Shown here piece after piece: positions 63,981 to 64,000 of a stretch of DNA of 64,000 nt. The notes under the pieces were generated by a model. It had not been told where the DNA came from, did no database searches, and saw nothing but the letters and a program-made list of their open reading frames with translations. Made by a program: the position numbers and the translations under genes. Each line of letters starts with the position of its first letter. The first letter of the stretch is position 1. The DNA is from Streptomyces sp. WMMC500. Its GTDB lineage: Bacteria > Actinomycetota > Actinomycetes > Streptomycetales > Streptomycetaceae. Where the stretch lies: positions 7,914,001-7,978,000 of the forward strand of contig NZ_CP114905.1 of assembly GCF_027497195.1 (NCBI RefSeq). Direction: 5' to 3'.

Positions 63981-64000
63981 TCACTTCTGCATCTGCTGCT
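63981..64000 (-). CDS. last codons of a probable sugar-binding lipoprotein
   Basis: Only the end of a leftward gene is inside the window (QQMQK and TGA at 63983-63981), 10 nt before the MalF-type gene. In CUT1 operons the solute-binding protein gene normally precedes the permeases, so this is the likely identity. The sequence itself is too short to prove it. Confidence 0.5.

Overview
The window is very G+C-rich DNA with strongly G/C-ending codons, frequent GTG/TTG starts, several leaderless promoters and many gene families typical of Streptomyces: XRE/DUF5753 with DUF397, an RsbW-like ATPase, a streptogrisin protease, Tat-exported hydrolases, a 'TIGR03704-type' methyltransferase and a stand-alone A-family polymerase. 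It is most likely a chromosomal segment of a Streptomyces or a close relative. No tRNA, rRNA, IS element, phage gene or CRISPR array was seen.

Layout. (1) 1-2692: start of an unknown gene, the XRE/DUF397 pair and the divergent ATPase operon. (2) 2853-13527: secreted sugar-metabolism proteins (isomerase-like protein, sugar dehydrogenase with PKD domain), MscS channel, a NarL-type two-component system, a secreted lytic transglycosylase, an AlkZ-like winged-helix protein and a double universal stress protein. (3) 13939-20751: streptogrisin protease, then a glycerolipid group (diacylglycerol-kinase-like protein, alkyl-DHAP-synthase-like flavoprotein, TetR, GlpD) and a secreted SGNH lipase. (4) 20873-40657: a large C1/C2-acid module. 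Two divergent operons share one control region: sucC-sucD-carbonic anhydrase-aldehyde dehydrogenase on the minus strand, and ThDP lyase-formyl-CoA transferase-NDP-forming acyl-CoA synthetase-OFA transporter on the plus strand. A GntR regulator, moeA, a ketopantoate-reductase-like protein, an NAD-linked molybdenum formate dehydrogenase and fdhD follow. The simplest reading is uptake and CoA-dependent breakdown of oxalate (or a related acid) to formyl-CoA, formate and CO2 with NADH gain. The ThDP enzyme lacks the expected oxalyl-CoA decarboxylase active-site pair, so the substrate is open.

(5) 40876-52111: a one-directional locus combining a TetR regulator, a ferritin-like di-iron protein, the complete nickel-pincer-nucleotide cofactor pathway (LarE, LarB, LarC), an acyl-CoA-reductase/HAD fusion, a zinc alcohol dehydrogenase, a divergent LarA-type enzyme and a PlsC acyltransferase. 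It looks like a nickel-pincer-dependent lipid or hydroxy-acid pathway and is the best candidate here for an undescribed system. (6) 52112-64000: a GC-rich repeat patch, a DNA polymerase A-like protein, a PrmC-related methyltransferase, DUF4185, ArsR regulator with divergent MFS exporter, and a glycan-use group (GH30, GH1, two ABC permeases and the last codons of a probable binding protein).

Three structural points stand out. The formate dehydrogenase catalytic chain is split and permuted: its N-terminal Fe-S part is encoded downstream of its C-terminal part. A mobile-looking GC-rich repeat related to the 52.1-52.8 kb patch forms the linker of the NuoE-NuoF fusion. A GntR-type operator motif recurs in front of the regulator gene and the formate dehydrogenase operon, and a related perfect inverted repeat lies between the two divergent CoA operons.
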